A DNA stretch of 64,000 bases from Tausonia pullulans. Lineage: Eukaryota > Basidiomycota > Tremellomycetes > Cystofilobasidiales > Mrakiaceae. This document shows, piece by piece, positions 47,601 through 60,531 of the stretch; positions within the stretch are counted from its first letter, which is position 1, and the number at the start of each line of letters is the position of its first letter. The stretch spans positions 384,501 to 448,500 of the forward strand of contig OX637636.1 of assembly GCA_951802195.1 (NCBI GenBank). Reading direction: 5' to 3'. Position numbers and translations under genes: made by a program. The notes beneath the pieces are model-generated. The model saw only the letters and a list, made by a program, of their open reading frames with translations, was not told the origin of the DNA and made no database searches.

Positions 47601-47800
47601 CGTTGTATCTCGCAACGCTGCTGAATCTAAACCCCCTCCTTCACCAGCTGGATACGGCCGCATTGGCTTCGAGCGCCGTTTCCGGATCTTCGACCTCTCC
47701 TCGTACGGCGAGCGCATCTCGACGTACAAGCACACCGAGAGCGGCCAAATCCAAGACAAGATGGACCTCGTCGGGGGAGAGGCGCCTGGATTCGTCTAGT
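44623..47800 (+). CDS. DCR2: DCR2-like calcineurin-fold phosphoesterase, type II membrane protein
   Basis: Fifteen exons (44623-44959, 45026-45040, 45384-45470, 45524-45589, 45655-45981, 46036-46126, 46190-46351, 46425-46454, 46515-46676, 46739-47011, 47090-47142, 47205-47340, 47407-47433, 47513-47573, 47648-47800) give 659 residues. A short cytosolic N-terminus precedes one membrane span (about residues 13-36). The fungal N-terminal segment has HRTGLTEIS, VGGFCAPKTTPED and NIWYRRSRRFDVPYVTSI. The metallophosphatase motifs are QVADLHYSVGDG, FSGDQL, FGNHDAEDD and NGHVH, plus AFFHIPLPE typical of Dcr2. Exon 2 has only 15 nt and supplies LTEIS, between introns of 66 and 343 nt. Yeast Dcr2 dephosphorylates Sic1 and Ire1; whether this holds here is unknown. 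Confidence 0.88.
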
Positions 47801-47869
47801 CGAGAGCAATTATTCATATGTTGATTTATCAATATTGGCAAAAATAAATAAAGAAAAAAAGCCCAAAAC

Positions 47870-50800
47870 CTAGGATGGGACGGCTTGGGCGAGTAGCAAG
47901 CGGTTGAGCGGCGCGAGGAACTGCTCGGCTATAGAGGACGACCAATAAGCGAACTGGCTGTCGTGAACTTTGATGATGTTGTGCGCTGTCGAAGTGGAGA
48001 GTGGTCAGTCAAGCGATAAGTAAATTGTGAAGGGACGGCTGGGGACATACCAATCTCGTGGGCAAGCGAGAAATACCTAAGAAAAAAAGGGTGTGATCAA
48101 CGCGAGTTGGAGAATGGAAAAAAAGTGAGAAACTCACCAGTTGGTCAATGCTTCGCTCGTCTTCCCAGCCTTGACGGCTTCATCATGCCAGGCCATGTAA
48201 TAGCGGAGGTTGACGAAAACTTGGGGTGGCAAGCAAGTGTCAATGACTGTGTCAGTGAGAGAAAGAAAGCCCGGAACGTACGTGATCCGCCCCGGTTAAA
48301 GGCGATAAGAGGGCCAGTGAGATCGTAAAAGATGTGAAGGGAAGAGGGATTGAGCTGTAAGAGGTCGACTGGGGATCAGCAGATAGACAAAGAGAAAGTG
48401 AACGAGTGAGGGCCGACCTTGAAGACGTCTCCGAGCGGGACGACGACCTTTACGGCGAACCGAGCGAGCGGCCCGGCGAGATCCGTCATGACCTGCTGTG
48501 GGTTTGGCACGGCCTTGTCGACGAAAAACTGAGAAGCAGTATTCGTGTCAGCGAATGAATAGTTAGGGTTTTAAAAAGACGGAGCCTTCACCTGAAGCTT
48601 CGTGTCGCGCTGCTCGGCGACATAGCCCAGGTTAGTGTGCGCCCCTGTGGTATCGCCTGTAGAAAAGACAGACGATCAGTAAATGCTGCGATAAATTACA
48701 TTGGATAGTGGAGACCAACAGTAGTTCTCCTTCGCCTCACGGACAGGCGTGATTTGCCGGTCCGAGACGAGCGAGCTCGACCGATTGCCTCGAGAAGCGC
48801 TGGGTGCGATAAGTCAGAATCGACGTTCCAATGACTCGATCGAGGGCTGTAAGGGCTTACTTGACCGCCTTCTCGACTGCCGCCTTAATATTGGCCGGCG
48901 GCGTGATGGTCGTGCTCTTCTGGCTCTCAATGGCCCGTTGTGTGGCTTGAGCGACGTTCGTCGGCCGTTCAGCGGCTTCTCCTGCCAGTGTTGGATTTGG
49001 CGTAGAGTCTGACCCGTTAGAGAGAGAAGACGAGGGCGAGGGGCGTCGGATGCTCTCCTGCATGCGGTTGAAGAGACCCTTGCCCTTTGATCCAAGAAGT
49101 CCGGTCGATGAGGTTGGCAACGCCTGCGGCAGGAGAGGTTTGCTTGAAGGAGGCGGAGGCATTGCCTTCTGCCGCTTCGGGTAAGGCTTCTCGAGCAGGG
49201 CGTTCGAAGAACTTGTCAATCGGTTCTCATCCGCAGGCTGAGCGGCAAGGACGGCCGCGAGGTACTCGGGGTCGCAATCGGGGAACAACTAGTGCGAGCA
49301 TCTCAGTCAGCTAATTATCAATGCGCTAGAGGAGGATGTCAGACACACCTCTTGGATCTCCCGAGCGTCGCTGGCGAGTTTGTCATTCTCGGCCGACCTG
49401 GCTTTTTCGGCCTGTTCCAACGCAAGCCGCTCGGCCTTCTTGGCTTTTAGGATCCGACTGAATTGGGACGTAAACGTTAGCCGCCTTCTTAGTGCGCTGG
49501 GGTGCGGCGAAGGCGCACTCAATGTTGTATCCACGCCGTTTGAGCGCCGTCAGGGGCGTTGAAAGGATGGTGAGCAGCAGCAAGGCATCGGCTGGGCGTG
49601 GCTTGGCGACCACGAGCCGAACGAGAGTAGCAGCGACCTCTGACCAGCAGAGCAAGCGAGTAATTAGCCTAAGGTGTCTTCTCAAACATGATGGACACAG
49701 ACGGACCGTAAAGGTCGAGCTCGAGAGCTCCCGAAATCGTCAGAATGACCGACGAGCTGCTCCTCGTCGCAGCGGCCGAAGCGGGCTCGGTGCGAGTCTG
49801 CACGATTGATCCTCCCGTATAGGTCCGCTTGAGTTGGAGCGAGCGGACCTCAACGACCCGGAGCGAACGCCGAAGAGTCTCGGTCGAGATAAAGACCTTG
49901 GGTTGCTCATGGAGGAAGAGCGGCAGGCGTTCCAGGACAAGAGCCTTGGTATTTTTCGCGAGCTGGAGAGGCGGAAAACGTTATGGGTATGAGCCGCAAG
50001 CCATGCTGGGGCTCATGGGGACAAGACTGACGATGCTATCCTCCTTGCTCGATCCGTCGACTCGGTATTCGGATTTGACTCGCGATGACAGCCGTTGAGA
50101 GCCGAGGGAGATGTAGAAGCTTTGGATTTACGTCAAGACGGAAGGCTTGGAAAGCAAGCAATCAGAAGCAACGTACTCCTCAAAGATAATCTCCTCTGGG
50201 CAGCCTAGGATGTGCTCGACAAAGAGAGAGTGCGATACCGGGTCATCGAGGATGGCGATCTAGAGCAGCCAGAACATGTATCAGCCCCCGGTCTCTGCCA
50301 AAAGGTCGAGGAAGAGACAACTCACATCGCTCGCCTTGGCTAGCTCAGAGACGAGCTCGTAGTCATCGTCCTCCTGCTGGTCACCCAGCTTAGCAGCCCC
50401 ATTCACGGCCTTGATCCTGACGCGCCTCTGACCAAGGAGCATTGGGGCTATAGTCATCTCCTTGCGCGTCGCGTTCGGGATGCTGAACGCGCTGCTGGCA
50501 ATGCTGCGGAGAACATCGAGGTAGATGGCTGAAGTCCCTGCCTGGTTGAGGACGCGTTGAGGGTTCTTGACGAGCAACTTGGCGACCTCGGCAATCGTCG
50601 GCTCTGGTTGGACACCGATCGAGCGGAGAAACGTGTTGGCCTTGGGACCAAAGTCGATATAGGTGAAAAGAGCCCGGTACATGGCCGACGCTTGCTTGTC
50701 TGTTGCCAGTCCAGCTCCCTCGTCCGCAATGAAATAGACTTCAGAGGGAAGGCGCATTTGCACATCCTTGCCAGTCTTGGTGACGGGGACAATGCGGGTG

Positions 50801-53800
50801 GTTTGTAGCCGGCTGATGGCGGAGGAGCTGAAATTGGAGATGCGCGAGGCGAGGTACTGCAGAGACAGTGGTCAGCGCAGCAAGAAGAGGTCCAAAGGAA
50901 GTCATTATACATGCCTCAAAAATCTTCCGTGCAGACTCCTGATCCTTGGGCGGCTTGGCAACGAGCGTCTCAGCGAGTAGCGCAGCCGGCGGATCCGACA
51001 GGATCTTGAGCTTCTGGATGGCCTCGACCCTTGCACTGCTCGCAACGACATTGAACCCGAGCACAGCGCACTCGCCGTTCGTAAACGTCTCGCTGGGCGT
51101 AGCGAGGAATGCGGTGGCGTCCGACCCTCGGATGCTTGGGACAAAGGCAACGGAGCGAGCAACGGAAGAGACGAGGTACATATCCTTGTAGACCTCGTAA
51201 AAGTGGGAGAAGAAGTACTCGAGCGACGAGGAACGGAGGGAGATGTCTGTCGGATGAGCAGCGAGTGGGAGGAGCGTCTCGAGCGAGGGGTGGCGTTGGA
51301 CACCGAGGGAGAAGAGGAGCTTGGCTGCAGAGGCCAAATGTCACCTCCTTGAAGGATGAGCGAAGGGAGAGGAAGAAGTGACGCACCTTCATCGGAATTC
51401 GAGCGCCATTTGACAGTTCCCCAGTCAAGAATCGGCAACTTGAGCTTGCGCAGCTCGTCCGTCGGCTCAAAGAGGCTCGCAGGCGTCTGCCTCGTCGATA
51501 ATCCCTCTACAGGAAAGGCCGGGGTGTTCCGTAGCTTGTCCATCTCGGTTGCAGAGAGCTCGTCCCGGACCGAGACAAGGTATTTGACCAGATCAAAGAC
51601 CGTCCAGCCCCCCGCATGGAGGAGACGGTTGAAGACGAGCTGAAGCTCGACGTGTCGACGGACACCGAGGGCAGTGAGGAGCTTCTCCATCGAGCCCTTG
51701 ATGGGTGTGCTCTTCGGGAAGGCGATGATTCTTGGTCACATAGCTGGTCAGTTGACAGGCCGATCAGTCGCTTAGTCCCAGCAAACACTCACGGGAGATC
51801 CGGGAAGAGAGAGACGTTGGGGAAGTAAGCCTCGCCGGGGGTGACCATGCCCGAGCGGGAGGGGATGATCTTCTGGTCCGAGAGGAGGGAGAAGATCCGC
51901 GCTTGACTAGAGGCTTTTTGCGCCTGGAACGCCTTGGCGATAACGCCAAGGACCCTCTCCGCAAAGACGGCTGAGACGGCGATATCCATCTCTGGTGAAG
52001 CCTCGGGCGAGCCTGTGAGCGCGGGTGAGACAATGTACGCGATCCAGTCGGCAAGAGAGAGCTCTCGGAAGCCTAGGGCGTGTGGAAGCCGTTCGGTTTG
52101 GAGCGCCTTTGAGACCGCGAATGGGAGAGACGTCAGGGGGAGGGGGACGTCGGCGGGGATTGTCGAACGGCGTGGATCGTAGTACGATTCTATCGAGGCG
52201 AGTGCGATGGGCGGGGAGGAGGAAGACATCTTCTCGTCGGTGCTGCTAGGGGTAAAGACGGCAACGTCGAGGAGCCTCGACTTAAGCTCAGTATCAAAGC
52301 CGGGAACTTCGGAAAGCGCAATCCACCACTGGAGGCAAGCGATCATCTCCTGCTCGTTCAGAACTCGACTCTTCAGCTCCCCGAGGACATCCTCGAGCAG
52401 GACGTCGCGAAGCAAGCCGCGCTCTCGGAGGCGGGCAACCATTGGCCCAGCCTCAGTGAGGACCTCCTGCGGGACGACGGGGACGCGAGTGACAAACTTG
52501 GCGAGTGCGTCGTGTGGCATGCGGACTTCACGGGCGGCATCGAAGATGCCGCGGGTGGAGATGATGCTGAGGTCCGTCTTGGAGCATACAAAGAAGGCGG
52601 CTTCGATCTTGGGGGAAGAGAGGGGATCCGTCTGTCAGTCAAGAGAGAACCTGGCAAGAAAGAATTACCTCGCACCTGGCGAGAGACCGTCGCAGATGGA
52701 GTACTCGTGTGAAACGTAAAAAACCGGAGGGCGTGGAGTGCCCGGCCGATGAGCCACTTGCGAACATCCTCAGCGGGCTGGGCGCCAGATGACGAGCCCT
52801 GCCAGAGCATGCGGACCTCGTAGCACTCGAGCTCGTAAATGGCGCGCGCGAGGAAGCCTGGTGTATAGCATCAGATCGCTCTCCCAGTGGTGGATCAAGA
52901 AAAATAATAGACGAACCTGCAATGTAGAGCAACTGGGAACAACAGATTCTTCGACTGTCAGCAATAGAAGCGCCTCAGTGTCTGTGGGCGCGCAATGACG
53001 CACCTCCTTGTTCCAGATGGCGACGTGCCGGTCCACGAGGTCGATAGACTCGCGCTCGACAGTTGGGATGAACCTCGCCGAAATGTGCCCGCCAATACCC
53101 GTCGTCTGACCTGTCGCGTGGCCCTGGCCGAGAACAGGGATATCAGTCTCGAGTCCTCCACACAGAAGAGGACAATAATGGCGCACGATGAAGACCTTCG
53201 CGAGTCCCCTTCCATCCAGGTCCGCCCTAAGCCCGCGCCAAATCGTCCCCACCCTCTCGTTCTCAGCCATGGCAGTCTCCCCCGCGTTGACCTCTGCCAC
53301 GGCCTCGGCCTCACCAGCCTCCCACTCTTCTCGCCCCGTAAAGACCATAGCAACCTGAGTCTTCGACGGGGGTGCCTTTTTGGTCGCTCGCTCGAGCTCG
53401 ACCGCGAACGCTCGCGAGATGGTGACGGAAACGTCAGCAGCCATGATCTTGAGATTGAGAGTTGTCGTTAGGGCTTCGAAGGGGTCCTTAGGTCGTGGTG
53501 GCGGAACTGGCGGCGCGAGAGGTGCTGGCGAAGGTGTGGAGCGGGAGAAGAAGGCCGAGCTGAGCATTGACGCAAAGGAAGTCGCAGGTAGGGGAGCTTT
53601 GATTGGCTGCTTAGGCGGTGGGGGAGGCGAAGAAGCGGCCTGATAGACCATCCGAAGGATCTTAGCGGACATGCGGACGCCTGTTGATTCAATACCCTCG
53701 ACGCGCATCATTCCGCCCTCACTTCGCCTCTCGAGTCCCTGAGGAACCTCGACGAGCTTGGCAGTTCCTGCCTCTTTTTCAACCAGCACGAGAGGAAGAT

Positions 53801-54939
53801 CGTCGAGGAAGAGCTCGGCCCGGATGATGCGCTGCATAAATGTCAGGCTCGTTGTGAGGAACCGAGCGAGGTCGAGCGGCGATGACGGCATGGGAGAGGG
53901 AGAGCGGAGGTCCATGGAGAAGGAGGTCCAGGGCTTGGAGAACGGGGAGAGCGGAGAAGGAGTGGTGGCGTCTGGGCTGAGAGCACCGGCTCGGGCGAAT
54001 AGCTAGAGCGATGCGGGGTGAGCATATCTGGCCGTGTCTCTTCCCATGACGAGTGTGACCGACCTGGTCTCCTCCTCCCTTCCAATGGAAGGCCATCCAT
54101 GTTCCATTCGATTCGACGTAGGGCTCCTCAGTGATAGAGAAGAGCGAGTAGAAGCCGACGCCGAACGCTCCAATCTGAGGATAGGGAGACGTATTAACAG
54201 CAAATCAGACGAAGCATTGGCGTGTAATGCCCACCTTGGACTCGTCCGGGTTACCCGAGGCAATGGATTTCAATCGGGCCCAGTCCTCGGGTCGGAAGGG
54301 TTGGCCGTCGTTGAGAAAAACATAGCGGTGGATCTTACGATCGACGCAGATGCGCTAGTCAGCCTTTCGCTGCATGTCGTGCGTCTTCGGCTCACTCCCT
54401 AACCTCGTCCGTCTTGAAGTCCGGTACCCTCTTCGACTTCACTGTTTCCTCGAGGGAAGAAGGACGAGCAACACCTTCTCCTCCTGTGGCATCCTTGGCC
54501 TCGGCGCCAGCCTTGGTATAGAAGCGGATCTGGACGGAAGTCGCTCCAGCGTCGTCTGCATTTTGGAGAAGCTCTCTGTGGGAAAGGAATGGAGAGAAGA
54601 GGAGATGAGCGATGTGTTTGAAGCACAACCATAACTCGAGAAAGGCCGTTGCATGGTTGTCACTGTCACCACACGACCTCCACCCCTTCTCCAGTGGGAC
54701 ACGCCCATGCCCTTGAACCGTCCTTCTCTCACGTGTCTGCCCGCCCACCCGCAACTCTCCGAGGTACTCCCAGTAGCAACCCTTATACACCCCAGGCCTT
54801 GCTAAACGCATCCGGCTATTCACCTAAAAATTGTGTTCTCGCCCGAGTAACGCGCAAGGACCTTGTCGATCAGCGCCCGCTGGTTGACTGAGACGGCCTC
54901 ATCCTCGCCCTCGTCCCAGAGTTTCGTGCGGTGGTTCAT
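47870..54939 (-). CDS. Giant sacsin-like protein, GHKL ATPase N-terminus and DUF3684 body
   Basis: The start is ATG 54939 (MNHRTKLWDEGEDEAVSVNQ) and the stop is TAG at 47872-47870; roughly 2000 residues in many exons. The N-terminal GHKL/HSP90-type nucleotide site is clear: RELLQNADDAGATSVQIRFY, DKIHRYVFLNDGQPF-like lid, and IGAFGVGFYSLFSI. The long middle follows the fungal DUF3684 pattern, with LYIAGFLARAIYELE, WWIALSEVPGFD and GVRRHVELQLVFNRLLHAGG. A linker with PPPPSSKPLLPQ precedes the last domain: FFVDKAVPNPQQVMTDL, RFVNLRYYMAWHD, WYFSLAHEIAHN (split by an intron) and FAYWSSSIAEQFL. Sacsin relatives are chaperone-like; this family's role is unknown. The HEIAHN...H motif is discussed as a finding. 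It converges with DCR2, 69 bp between stops. Confidence 0.85.
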
Positions 54940-55677
54940 GGCCGTCGTTTGTTCCTCCTTGCTGAGTGTTGGATATAGGAAGGGCTTGTGTACGCTTGTA
55001 TGCGTCCTAGATGGGTAAGGCTATGGGTTCGGAGGGAGAGAGGTCCGTGTCGGATCGGCTCCGTCGGCTGTCGTCGCCTGGTCGGTGAGACTGGTAGAGT
55101 GAGAAAGGGTTCTAAAAAGGGGTTCAAAAAGTATGAAAAGAAGTCGGCCAGAGGATTTCATGTGTCTCAGTCAAGCTCGGGATCGACTGGCCAGCTGGCG
55201 ACGGGCGAAGACGATGCGCGTTCAGCACACCGGGGAAGGGGCTCACTGAGACAAGACAAAGCAAGGCTCCCAGCGCCCAAGGGAAGGATGTGAGAGAAAG
55301 CCGTGAGACCGGCGAAGAGAGAGTGAGAGGAAGTGTGCCGAGGGAGTGGGCGGACCGAAGGTCGCGTCGAAGGTGGAGGTCGAGAAGGTAAGAGGACAGC
55401 GCCCGGCTCAAGCCGTCCCCTCGCTGTGTCGTGCCCAACACTCCCAGATGCGTGCGCATACACAAGGTAGTCATGACAGGTCTAATCATCGCCTCCTCTC
55501 ATGTGTGCTTCTCCCTCCGAGCTCTTTTTTTCTCCCGCTTGTTCGCTGCCAATCGCAGTCAAAGAGATGGGTCGTCATGGTCATCACCGCCGCTTTGTCT
55601 GGCACGCGTCTCCGCCATCCCGTCTCATACCAACGGGCATTCAGTCTGAGGACTACCTCTTTCTCTCTTCCGTTCCC
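54940..55677. other. Intergenic region between sacsin-like gene and RUB1
   Basis: About 740 bp: promoter of the minus-strand sacsin-like gene and 3' UTR of RUB1. Open frames here are not supported by splicing signals or domains. Confidence 0.5.
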
Positions 55678-56361
55678 TTAACACCGACCTCCACGGAGCT
55701 GTCCAGTAGCCGAGGCCAGAGTTAGCTTCTCGTTCTGATCGCGAAGACACCTGCACACAACGTAGAACTGCTCAGACAACGCGACGTACGGCGAGAACAA
55801 GATGGATGACATTTCCCGATTGAATTCCGTATGACTTGAGCGTGTTGGTGTCGATCCTACAGAGCAGTATCGAGGAGGGGCAAGGGAAAACAGAGCCAGA
55901 GCAGAGCCACTTGTCAGGACTAGTCATCATCCATCATGGGAGAAGGTAAGCACACGACTGACATGGCCTTGCCCGAATAGATAAGCCGCTGCTGCGTCGG
56001 CGGGATGCCTTCCTTCTCCTCCATCTTGTTCTTGACGTCCAGAATCTGCGAATGAGGGGCGTCTCAGACTTCGGTAACGCGGAGCCAGGGAACGGCACGA
56101 CGGACCTGGTCGTCCTCATCGACATCGAGCTCAATCTGGAGGGAGAATGCATGTAAGAGGAGAGTCAGATAGGCCGTTACTGGAAAAGGAAGCAAAGGAG
56201 AGATGATGGCCGACCTCCTTGCCGGTGAGAGTCTGTCAGAGGGTCGATGAAAGGGACGGGTGGGTGAGCGAGCGCGTCTCAGTACGTCAGCGACAGGACG
56301 CCCGCATGGTCGGTCTCCTTCGAGCAATCTCTCTTGTGCTTACCTTGACCTTGAGCAGCAT
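55678..56361 (-). CDS. RUB1: RUB1/NEDD8 ubiquitin-like modifier
   Basis: Six tiny exons (56361-56344, 56232-56215, 56135-56106, 56045-55963, 55856-55790, 55698-55678) join to 78 residues. The sequence starts [20 protein letters not shown], contains [20 protein letters not shown] and [16 protein letters not shown], and ends HLVLALRGGRC. Ala before Leu-Arg-Gly-Gly (position 72) marks NEDD8/Rub1 rather than ubiquitin, which has Arg. Only two residues (Arg-Cys) follow the Gly-Gly and would be removed before conjugation to cullins. Lys48 is kept. The first three exons encode 6, 6 and 10 residues, so open-frame scans miss the gene. Confidence 0.93.
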
Positions 56362-56899
56362 ATTTACGGATAAGGAGGTGAGGAGAAAGGGAAGAGAGCA
56401 GGATTGTCAGGCCGAATGGGTTGGTCGATGTTGGTGGTTGGAGAGAGAGGAGCGGGGGCAGCCAGTCCGTAACGCCCGTCATCGCATCTGCCTCGCACTG
56501 TCGACAACGCATATCGGAAAATCCTCGAGAGAGAGGCTGGTCGTGGAAGGTAGTCCAAGGAAAGATACTGACCCGTCTGTTATTATCGAGTTACCCTAGG
56601 CTCAGCAACAGCCGGTGTTGCCTCCCATCAGCGCGCGCATTCGTCTGGAACCGGCCCTTGACCTATTTTTACAAGGTGCATTTCGGGAACTGGAAATTCA
56701 GCTCACCCTCTTCTAATCATCTTCTAGTGGTGCAAGCTGCTGGTTGAGAAGCAGTCGCTCTGAGGGGATCGATGTGAGGGCTGTGCGCGGGTATCTCGCT
56801 CAGGTCCGCGGACTTGCCTCAACGTCAGCCCATTCCCTCTGTCCCCCTGCCCCTCTTGTAAACCCCTTCAACGATCATCGGCCAATGTCATTTATAAAC
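56362..56899. promoter_or_regulatory. Divergent promoter region, RUB1 / nucleotidase
   Basis: About 540 bp between the RUB1 ATG (56361, minus) and the nucleotidase ATG (56900, plus). Both promoters must lie here. No clear element is recognised. Confidence 0.4.
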
Positions 56900-59800
56900 A
56901 TGCGTCAGTCAAACCAGACCAAGCATGAGCGGGACTCTGTCGGTAGCACTGCGGCTGACACCCGGATTTGGCAGCGACGGCGACCAGTACCCAGCTTCCG
57001 ATCCTCCAGTGCGCTCCATCAACCGGATGCTCCTAGCCATGACTCGTCTCTCTGACTTCCCCTCGCACGACAACCAGCTTCAACGACGTTTACCGCGTCT
57101 CCCAGAAGTATACTCCGCCAGGCCCAACTCCGAGCTCCTCGACCGCTGTGTCGTCATCGTCCTCGACTTCACCGTCCTCGCCTGCTCCTCCGAAGCAAGA
57201 GTACATCTCGGCTGCCCAATTCGCTCAGCAGCTCGCTATCCTCAGGGAGCAGTGGCCTGAGAGGAAGGACGGAGAGCGCGATGGGCTGGTCCTGTTCAGC
57301 GGAGGTGAGCGACGAGCGAATAAGGAGGGCAAGAGATCATCGTGGCTCGAAGAAGGGCAAGGACCGAGGCTGATCCTCTATACCTGCAGACGTTTTTTCG
57401 CCGAGTGTCGAGTCGACGTGAGTGACGAGCTCCCTAGCTTTGAGAGCAGGAGGAGGGAGAACAGGTCGTTTGCTTGGCAGGAGGTTTGGAGGCTGACGCG
57501 TCACGATCGATCGCCCAACCTCCTGACAGCATCACTCGAGGCTCGCACATGGTTCCTCTCCTCAACGCACTATCCATCGACGCATCGGTGACGGGCAACC
57601 ACGACTTTGGTTCGAGGTCGTCCTGCTAGGGCTGGACCCATTCCGCGATCAAGCTGGGCTGACCCTCTGTCGACCTCCTTCGCCTTCCTCTTGCCAGACC
57701 ACAGCTACGCCCATCTGACCAAGCTCATCGATGCCTGCAATTTTCCCTGTAAGTCGGTTGAAACCTTCGGATGGCCGCCGCGATTGTCCTCCTTTATTCT
57801 CACTTAGATATGTGTTCGCTGCACAGGGCTTCTAAGCAACATCCACGACAAGACCACTGACGCCGTCCCAAAGCCGCTGAAGGAATTCCTCATTTTTGAC
57901 CGATGCGGCGTCAGAGTGGGCATCATCGGTCTCGTTGAAGCGTGCGTTGCTCACGTGCCCACGCGCACTTACACACAGACTCGGACACACTCACCTGACC
58001 AAGAACTGCGTGTCGCTTTGGCATATCCAGCGACTGGATCGCCACCATTCCTTCCTTCCCCCCCGAATTCAAGCACCTTCCCATGAAGGAAACCGCTCTT
58101 TCCCTCTCGAAGAAGCTTCGAGATCCCGAGGGCGAACACAAGGTCGATCTCATCATCGCGCTCACCCACTCGCGCGTCGGGAACGATATCCGGCTCGCGA
58201 GCGAGTTGGGAGCTGTCAGTGGTCTTGGGAAGGACGCGGGGCATGGGGTTGATATGCTCTTGGGAGGGCATGAGTGAGCTTCTCTCCCTTGCCACTTCTC
58301 ACGAATAGTTGGACTGACGAAGTTCTCACCGCTCAATCAGCCACATCTACTATGTGCGCCGCTGTGTTGCTGTGAGAAGGAAAGCGTTACGATGTCGACT
58401 GACTCCCCCATACAGATCGGCAAGGGCGCAACTGAGTGGCAGGGGTGGGACCGACCAGAGAGCATACCTGGGACGGAGGAGGATTCGAACGCGATGTGAA
58501 AGAGCTTTCCCTTCTCCACCGACTTTCTTACGCCCCATCTGACCTTTTAAAACCTTTTCTTTGGCAAGGCTCATTAAATCGGGAACCGACTGTAAGTAAA
58601 GCTCGTGGTTGCTGCTCACGTGATGATGACTTACGCCTGATCGCCTTGCTATTCTTAGTCCGCGATCTCTCTTCCTTCACCCTCGAGCTCGCCTCTAACC
58701 CCTCATCCTCAATCCGAAGCAAGATCATCACATCCATCTCGCACGGCACTCGTCATCAGATTACGCCCGGGACACCAACTTCGCAGCCTGTGCAGGACCT
58801 GATCGACTCGTTGATCAAGAACGTCTCGGAGACGCTCGAGAAGCCAGCGTGTCTCTCGCTGACTGAGTGGGATTGTCGGAGCGAGGTTGTCCGTGAGTAC
58901 GGGGGTTGTCACGGGGTTTAATGCGACAATGCTGACGATACCGACCTTCAGGGACGGGCGAGAGCGCGTTTGGAAACTGGGTGGCGGATGTCCTCGTCCA
59001 CGCTTATTCCGAATCGCTCGACGGCAAGGCCGACTGTGTTATCAACTGCGGGGGTCAATCTGTCTTGCCCAGGGACCGCAGCCGAAGAAACGAACCTTCC
59101 GGCTGATGAGATGCGATTAAAACAGGCACTCTCCGCGGAGACTCGACGTATGGCCCCGGCCTCATCACGCTCGGCGACATCCTAGAGATCCTCCCTTTCG
59201 AGGACCCTGTCGTCGTCATTGAGATGGATGGGCCAGGCATCTGGGCGTGCATGGAGTCGGCGCTTTCTAAATACCCGGCGCACGAGGGGTGAGCTTTATC
59301 TCTCCCTTTCCCCTCACATTCGAAGGACCTCTCCCTGACCATGAGCGTGCTCTCATGCAGTCGGTTTCCCGTCATCTCGGGCCTCAACGTAGTCTGGGAC
59401 TCGCGTCTCCCTCCCGGCCAACGCGTCAAGTCCATTGACTTCATCTCCCACCTGTCCAAGCCCCAAAAGCCCGGCAAGAAGGAGAAAAATGCGGCCGCAT
59501 TTCTCCCCGCTACCCCCTCTCCGGAGGAATCCAACTCTGGTGAAGACGACAGCTCGGACGATGAGGGGGTCTGCATTGAGCTCCGCGAGCAGCCCGACGG
59601 GACCAAGCTCGACATTCGAAGGCCTCGGAACGCCCATGTCGAGCCTGTCTTGCGGGAGAAGGGCGGGAGGACGTACAAGGTTGTCACGAGGGAGTATATG
59701 GCGGAGGGGTATGATGGGTTTGACGTGATGAAGGGATGCAAGTATCTCGTCGGTGAGTTGCCTTGTTTGGGAAGAGAGAGACGTCTTGCTGACAGTCGTT

Positions 59801-60531
59801 CGCCTCGTCAGACGGCGAGAATGGTGCTATGATGTCGCTCATCATCCGTCATTTCCTTCTCGGGTGCGTCGAAATATATTGGTTCGAGCCAACTTCCTTT
59901 CTCCTTACTCTATGGTTCTCGACAGTTCGACCTACATCTGGCGCAAGAAAAAGCTCCTCGCCCGCTTGGGCCGCACATCTCCCACACCCCGCAACGGTGA
60001 AGCGACGACGACTTACTTGAGCCCCAAGACACGACACATCCTCCAAAGGAAGCAGTCGAGCGCTGCTGCTCCCATCGAAGGTGTACAGGGAAGTGCTGGC
60101 GAAAAGCAGGACCCTGCGCCTGAAGTGGTGAAACACAGGTCGGTCGACTTCTACTTTCCTTGACATTTGCAAAGCTGATTAGCCTTCTTGATGGCAGCTG
60201 GAGCTCCATCCGCAACGCCCTCCGCATCTCTAGGGCCGAGCACATGTCCGAAGTTGACTCCTTTGTGCGTCGCGACTCCCCCTCATTTTTCCTCCCTCAA
60301 AACCATCTGACTCCCTCTTCACTCTTTCTTCAGGACGGCGAGGCCTCTCGTCAGAGGTGCCTAGAGCCTGCCTCGGTGAATGCCGATGGTGGCAAAGAGG
60401 AGGAGCTATGCTCCACACGGACCATTGACGTCAGCGAGAAAAGCAAAGGTGACTTTAGACAGATGGAGGAGGACGTCGCCATCGTCGCGCCAGCCATTGA
60501 TGGGAGGCTCAAGGACCTTGCTAGGAGCTAG
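56900..60531 (+). CDS. 5'-nucleotidase/2',3'-cyclic phosphodiesterase-family phosphoesterase
   Basis: The first coding exon is only four bases (ATG C, 56900-56903), followed by 56975-57008, 57078-57304 and about ten more exons to TAG at 60531. The spliced start reads MPTATSTQLPILHFNDVYRV. Calcineurin-type metal motifs follow: LFSGDVFSPS, TGNHDFDHSY, ALTHSR and LGGHDHIYY. The C-terminal 5'-nucleotidase domain contains ESAFGNWVADVLVHAY, INCGGTLRGDSTYGPG, LGDILEILPFEDPVV and EYMAEGYDGFDVM. There is no signal peptide or GPI signal, so an intracellular enzyme is likely. The C-terminal tail after the domain is polar and disordered. Substrate (nucleotides, cyclic nucleotides, UDP-sugars) cannot be told from sequence. 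Confidence 0.87.
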
